From Chryseobacterium takakiae (GTDB lineage Bacteria > Bacteroidota > Bacteroidia > Flavobacteriales > Weeksellaceae), in NCBI RefSeq assembly GCF_900129385.1, contig NZ_FQVO01000001.1, positions 62,001-126,000 on the forward strand: a DNA stretch of 64,000 nucleotides. Direction: 5' to 3'. This document shows positions 60,797 to 64,000 of this stretch, piece after piece. The notes under the pieces are model-generated. The model was given only the letters and a program-made list of their open reading frames with translations. It had not been told where the DNA came from and did not search any database. Each line of letters starts with the position of its first letter. Positions within the stretch are counted from its first letter, which is position 1. The translations under genes and the position numbers were made by a program.

Positions 60797-62068
60797 ATGA
60801 AAAAACATATCGTTATCGTCGGAGGAGGATTCGCAGGGATCAACCTTATTAAATCGTTGGTGAATGACAGCCGTTTCAGAATTACATTGGTTGATAAGAA
60901 CAATTATCATTTCTTTCCGCCATTGATCTATCAGGTGGCAACTTCATTTATTGAAGCCTCCAATATCAGCTATCCTTTCAGAAAATTAATTTCAAACTAT
61001 AAAAATGTGAATTTCCACATGGGAAATCTGGTAAAAGTGGATCATGAACATAATATGCTTGAAACCGACAACGGTACTTTAAAATATGATTATCTTGTTT
61101 TAGCTTTGGGAACAGAATCCAATTTCTTCGGAATGGAAAATGTAAAACGATGTGCCTTACCCATGAAAACCATTGATGAAGCATTATACCTGAGAAATCA
61201 CATGCTTCTAACTCTTGAAGAAGCTGCAAGGAATAAGAATGTAAAAGAAGCACAGAAACTTCAGAATATTGTGATTGCCGGCGGAGGCCCTACTGGTGTG
61301 GAGCTTGCAGGGATGATCGCGGAAATGGGAACCTACATTGCAGAAAAAGAATATCCGGAAATAAAGCTGGGACTTTCCAATATCTATCTTATTGATGCCT
61401 TACCTACTCTTCTTTCGCCGATGAGCAAAATGGCTCAGGAAGCGGCGTATGAAAGACTTAAAAAACTGGGCGTAAAAATTATCCTTAATACGGCAGTTAA
61501 AGATTATAAAGATTGCAAAGTAATACTCGGAGACGGGCAGGTTATTGAAACGGAAACCCTGATCTGGACTTCCGGGGTGGTCGGAAGAGAAGTTCCCGGA
61601 CTACCTGAAGAAAGCATTGGAAAAGGAAGAAGGCTGCTGGTAGATGCTTATAATAAAGTGAACGCAACAGCCAATATTTTTGCTTTAGGGGATATTGCCT
61701 TACAACTTACCGAAGAAAAATATCCGAAAGGACACCCTCAGCTGGCACAGGTCGCGATTCAGCATGCTAAAAATTTAGGAAAGAATTTTAAAAGAATTGA
61801 AGATGAAAAAGTTCTGGTTCCTTTTAAATATAATGATAAAGGAAGTATGGCGATTATATCCAAATTCAATGCGGTGGTTGATTTGCCTAAATTTTCATTT
61901 AAAGGTTTCTTGGCGTGGCTTACATGGTTGTTTATCCACATTATTCCTTTGGTAAGCTTCAGCAGTAAAGTACGTCTGGCATTCAACTGGATGCGGCTTT
62001 TTATCACCAACAATCCTTCAATACGTTTAATTTTGAGACCAAAAAGAGATACTACTGGACAGAAGTAA
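60797..62068 (+). CDS. ndh: type II NADH dehydrogenase
   Basis: A 423-residue FAD enzyme that passes electrons from NADH to quinone without pumping protons. The FAD site is VGGGFAGINLI (residues 7-17), the NAD site IAGGGPTGVELAGM (about 158-171), and the FAD-binding end IFALGDIA near 300. The C-terminus has an amphipathic or membrane-anchoring stretch (FLAWLTWLFIHIIPLVSF), as in membrane-attached NDH-2. It is followed by a ClC gene after 72 bp in the same direction. Confidence 0.92.
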   Translation: MKKHIVIVGGGFAGINLIKSLVNDSRFRITLVDKNNYHFFPPLIYQVATSFIEASNISYPFRKLISNYKNVNFHMGNLVKVDHEHNMLETDNGTLKYDYLVLALGTESNFFGMENVKRCALPMKTIDEALYLRNHMLLTLEEAARNKNVKEAQKLQNIVIAGGGPTGVELAGMIAEMGTYIAEKEYPEIKLGLSNIYLIDALPTLLSPMSKMAQEAAYERLKKLGVKIILNTAVKDYKDCKVILGDGQVIETETLIWTSGVVGREVPGLPEESIGKGRRLLVDAYNKVNATANIFALGDIALQLTEEKYPKGHPQLAQVAIQHAKNLGKNFKRIEDEKVLVPFKYNDKGSMAIISKFNAVVDLPKFSFKGFLAWLTWLFIHIIPLVSFSSKVRLAFNWMRLFITNNPSIRLILRPKRDTTGQK

Positions 62069-62140
62069 TTTTATTATTCATGATATATTTCATAAATTTA
62101 CGGAACTGTAAATATTCTTTTACAGTATAAAATCTCAAAA

Positions 62141-63985
62141 GTGAATATTCATCAGAAGAAAAAGTTTCTGAGCTTTTTAAAGTTCAAAAGAGACTTTCAA
62201 AAATACGGGCTTGAAAAAGCACGCAGCTACGAACTCATTCTTCATTGGCTCAACAACAGATTAAGCAGAAATCAGTTTCTGGTGCTTTCGGGAATTTTAG
62301 TGGGATGTACTGCGGGTCTTGCCGGTGTTTTGCTGAAATCACTGGTGCATGCCATCCATCATTTTATTACCACGGAAGTTCACTTTGAATATCAGATTCT
62401 TTTCTATATTATTTTTCCTTTTCTGGGAATTGTTTTAACGGCTAGTATTGTTTTGACAATCTTTAAAGGTCAGGACAGAAAAGGAATTGGTGCAATTCTC
62501 TATGAAATAGCGCAAAACTCAAGTATTGTTTCCTCCGTTAAAATGTATTCGCAGATTGTACAGAGTGCAGTAACGGTTGGTTTGGGAGGTTCTGCCGGAC
62601 TGGAGAGTCCTATTGCGGTAACCGGTGCAGCCATCGGATCAAACTTTGCGCAGACCTACCGGCTCAGCTATAAAGAAAGAACTTTGTTACTGGCAGCAGG
62701 TGCTACAGCCGGGATTGCTTCTGCTTTTAATGCTCCGATTGCGGGGATTATGTTTGCATTTGAGATTCTGCTGACGGGAGTTGTCTTTACGGATTTTATT
62801 CCGCTTGTTGTGGCTGCGGTTTGCGGCAGTTTGTTGTCAAGGATTTTATTGCAGGAAGATGTTCTGTTCAGGTTTTATACACGCGAAGCCTTTAATTATA
62901 AAAATGTTCCTTACTATCTTATTCTGGGAATTGTAACCGGTTTATACGCAAGATATTTTGTAGTTATTTCCCAGAAGGTTGAGCATTTTATTAAAAAGCT
63001 AAACATGTCGAGACTTCGTAAAGCAATGTTCGGCGGTGCGGTTCTCTCGCTGTTGTGTGTGCTTTTTCCGCCTTTATTCGGGGAAGGCTATGAAACAGTA
63101 AAAGCTTTTACCAACGGAGATATGCACAGAATTATTGAAAACAGTCTTTTCAGATATTTTGAGATTGGTAATTTTACCATTATTGTCTTCTTAATTCTCG
63201 TTTTATTACTGAAAGCATTTGCAACTTCATTTACGATTTTTAGTGGCGGAAACGGAGGTAATTTTGCTCCTTCCCTTTTTGCCGGAGGTACCGTAGGTTA
63301 TTTATTTGCATTAATCTGCCAACAGATCGGGCTTCCGGATGTACCGGTAACGAATCTTGTTTTGGTAGGTATGGCCGGAGCGATGGCCGGCGTGATGTAT
63401 GCTCCGCTTACTGCCATTTTCCTGATTGCAGAATCCAGCTTCGGGTATGATCTTTTTATCCCGCTGATGATTGTTTCTATTATTTCTTATCTGATTGCAA
63501 AATGGTTCTCCCCAATTTCCCCGGAACTGAAATCTCTGGCGGACCAGGGAAAAATTTTCACCAACAAGCATGACAAAAATATCCTATTTTCGCTAAGAAC
63601 GGAAGATTTTATAGACCGTTATTCCCAAGTTATTAATGAAAATGCACCGATAACAGAACTATTTGAAAAAGTAAAAAACAGCAATAAGAATATTTTCGCT
63701 GTGGTAAATGATGATAAAACACTCCGTGGCATTCTTACCCTGGACGATATTCGGCCGTACCTTTTTGCCAGTGACAATATTTCAGTATCCATCAGCCAGA
63801 TCATGAAAGCTCCTCCTGCAGTCATTCATCCTGAAAATCAGCCTCTGGATATTCTTCAGACTTTTGACGATACGGGTGTCTGGAATTTGCCGGTGGTTGA
63901 TTCTCAGAATAAGTTTATCGGCTTTATTTCAAAATCAACCATTTTAATGAGTTACAGGCAGCTGTTAAAAGAATATTCGGAATAG
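62141..63985 (+). CDS. ClC family chloride transporter with CBS pair
   Basis: A 614-residue membrane protein that starts with GTG. Conserved ClC signatures are GSAGLESPIAVTG (gating glutamate in GLESP), GGNGGNFAPSLFAGG (the GxFxP chloride site), and GMAGAMAGVMYAPLTAIFLIAE. A pair of CBS domains occupies the last 120 residues (NENAPITELFEKV on). Presence of the gating Glu fits a proton-coupled exchanger or gated channel. The window ends 15 bases after its stop. Confidence 0.9.
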   Translation: MNIHQKKKFLSFLKFKRDFQKYGLEKARSYELILHWLNNRLSRNQFLVLSGILVGCTAGLAGVLLKSLVHAIHHFITTEVHFEYQILFYIIFPFLGIVLTASIVLTIFKGQDRKGIGAILYEIAQNSSIVSSVKMYSQIVQSAVTVGLGGSAGLESPIAVTGAAIGSNFAQTYRLSYKERTLLLAAGATAGIASAFNAPIAGIMFAFEILLTGVVFTDFIPLVVAAVCGSLLSRILLQEDVLFRFYTREAFNYKNVPYYLILGIVTGLYARYFVVISQKVEHFIKKLNMSRLRKAMFGGAVLSLLCVLFPPLFGEGYETVKAFTNGDMHRIIENSLFRYFEIGNFTIIVFLILVLLLKAFATSFTIFSGGNGGNFAPSLFAGGTVGYLFALICQQIGLPDVPVTNLVLVGMAGAMAGVMYAPLTAIFLIAESSFGYDLFIPLMIVSIISYLIAKWFSPISPELKSLADQGKIFTNKHDKNILFSLRTEDFIDRYSQVINENAPITELFEKVKNSNKNIFAVVNDDKTLRGILTLDDIRPYLFASDNISVSISQIMKAPPAVIHPENQPLDILQTFDDTGVWNLPVVDSQNKFIGFISKSTILMSYRQLLKEYSE

Positions 63986-64000
63986 TAGTGTATCTTAATA

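Overview
The window reads as chromosomal DNA of a Flavobacteriia member of the Bacteroidota, most likely Chryseobacterium or a close relative. The evidence is low GC, many genes preceded by the Bacteroidota promoter element TAnnTTTG, a T9SS-sorted secreted protein with a Por-type C-terminal tail, a glycine-rich RRM protein, DUF2723 and DUF6263 proteins, an atpD-atpC pair apart from other ATP synthase genes, and a candidate sulfonolipid gene pair. Species assignment is inference. No phage, CRISPR array, plasmid module or autonomous transposon is visible.

Layout. 0-9 kb: two tandem paralogous small beta-barrel genes, atpDC, a secreted protein of unknown function, then on the minus strand a B12-binding radical SAM gene with a coupled small ORF and a pair of PLP enzymes that I read as cysteate synthase plus cysteate C-acyltransferase. 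9-16 kb: two polytopic GT-C-like membrane proteins, a DUF1697 gene broken by a nonsense codon, and a gene-poor stretch with an orphan HTH protein. 16-24 kb: MBL hydrolase, MFS transporter, FrnE-like oxidoreductase, nucleosidase, acetyltransferase, PdeM, MATE pump, sigma-54 activator, YggS. 24-31 kb: a 216-bp MITE-like element, a polysaccharide deacetylase, DUF72, a copper ATPase with four extra metal-binding modules, an AraC-type regulator with its own CxxC metal motif, a thioesterase and an RNA-binding protein.

31-46 kb: T9SS adhesin-like protein, BlaI-like regulator and PAP2, pdhA-pdhC, an SBF transporter, a five-gene run (lolD, L,D-transpeptidase, DUF6263, radC, FemAB-like), soluble pyrophosphatase, and a membrane pyrophosphatase fused to an OmpA-like domain. 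46-64 kb: aminotransferase, M28 peptidase, VOC protein, endonuclease V-like protein, tRNA-Arg(CCU), a DtxR/MntR regulator with an inverted repeat at its promoter, threonine aldolase, an arsR-linked operon with a deleted SRPBCC gene, YegP, a PsiD-like pyruvoyl decarboxylase, a frameshifted methionine aminopeptidase, HAD hydrolase, a 56-aa membrane protein, OmpH/Skp, aldo/keto reductase, NDH-2 and a ClC protein with CBS domains.

Most of the window is housekeeping. The points that most deserve a second look are the PsiD-like decarboxylase, the pyrophosphatase-OmpA fusion, the sulfonolipid gene pair, the copper-linked AraC regulator, the MITE, and three genes (DUF1697, SRPBCC, map) that are each broken in a different way. 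All family names come from reading motifs; no database search was run.
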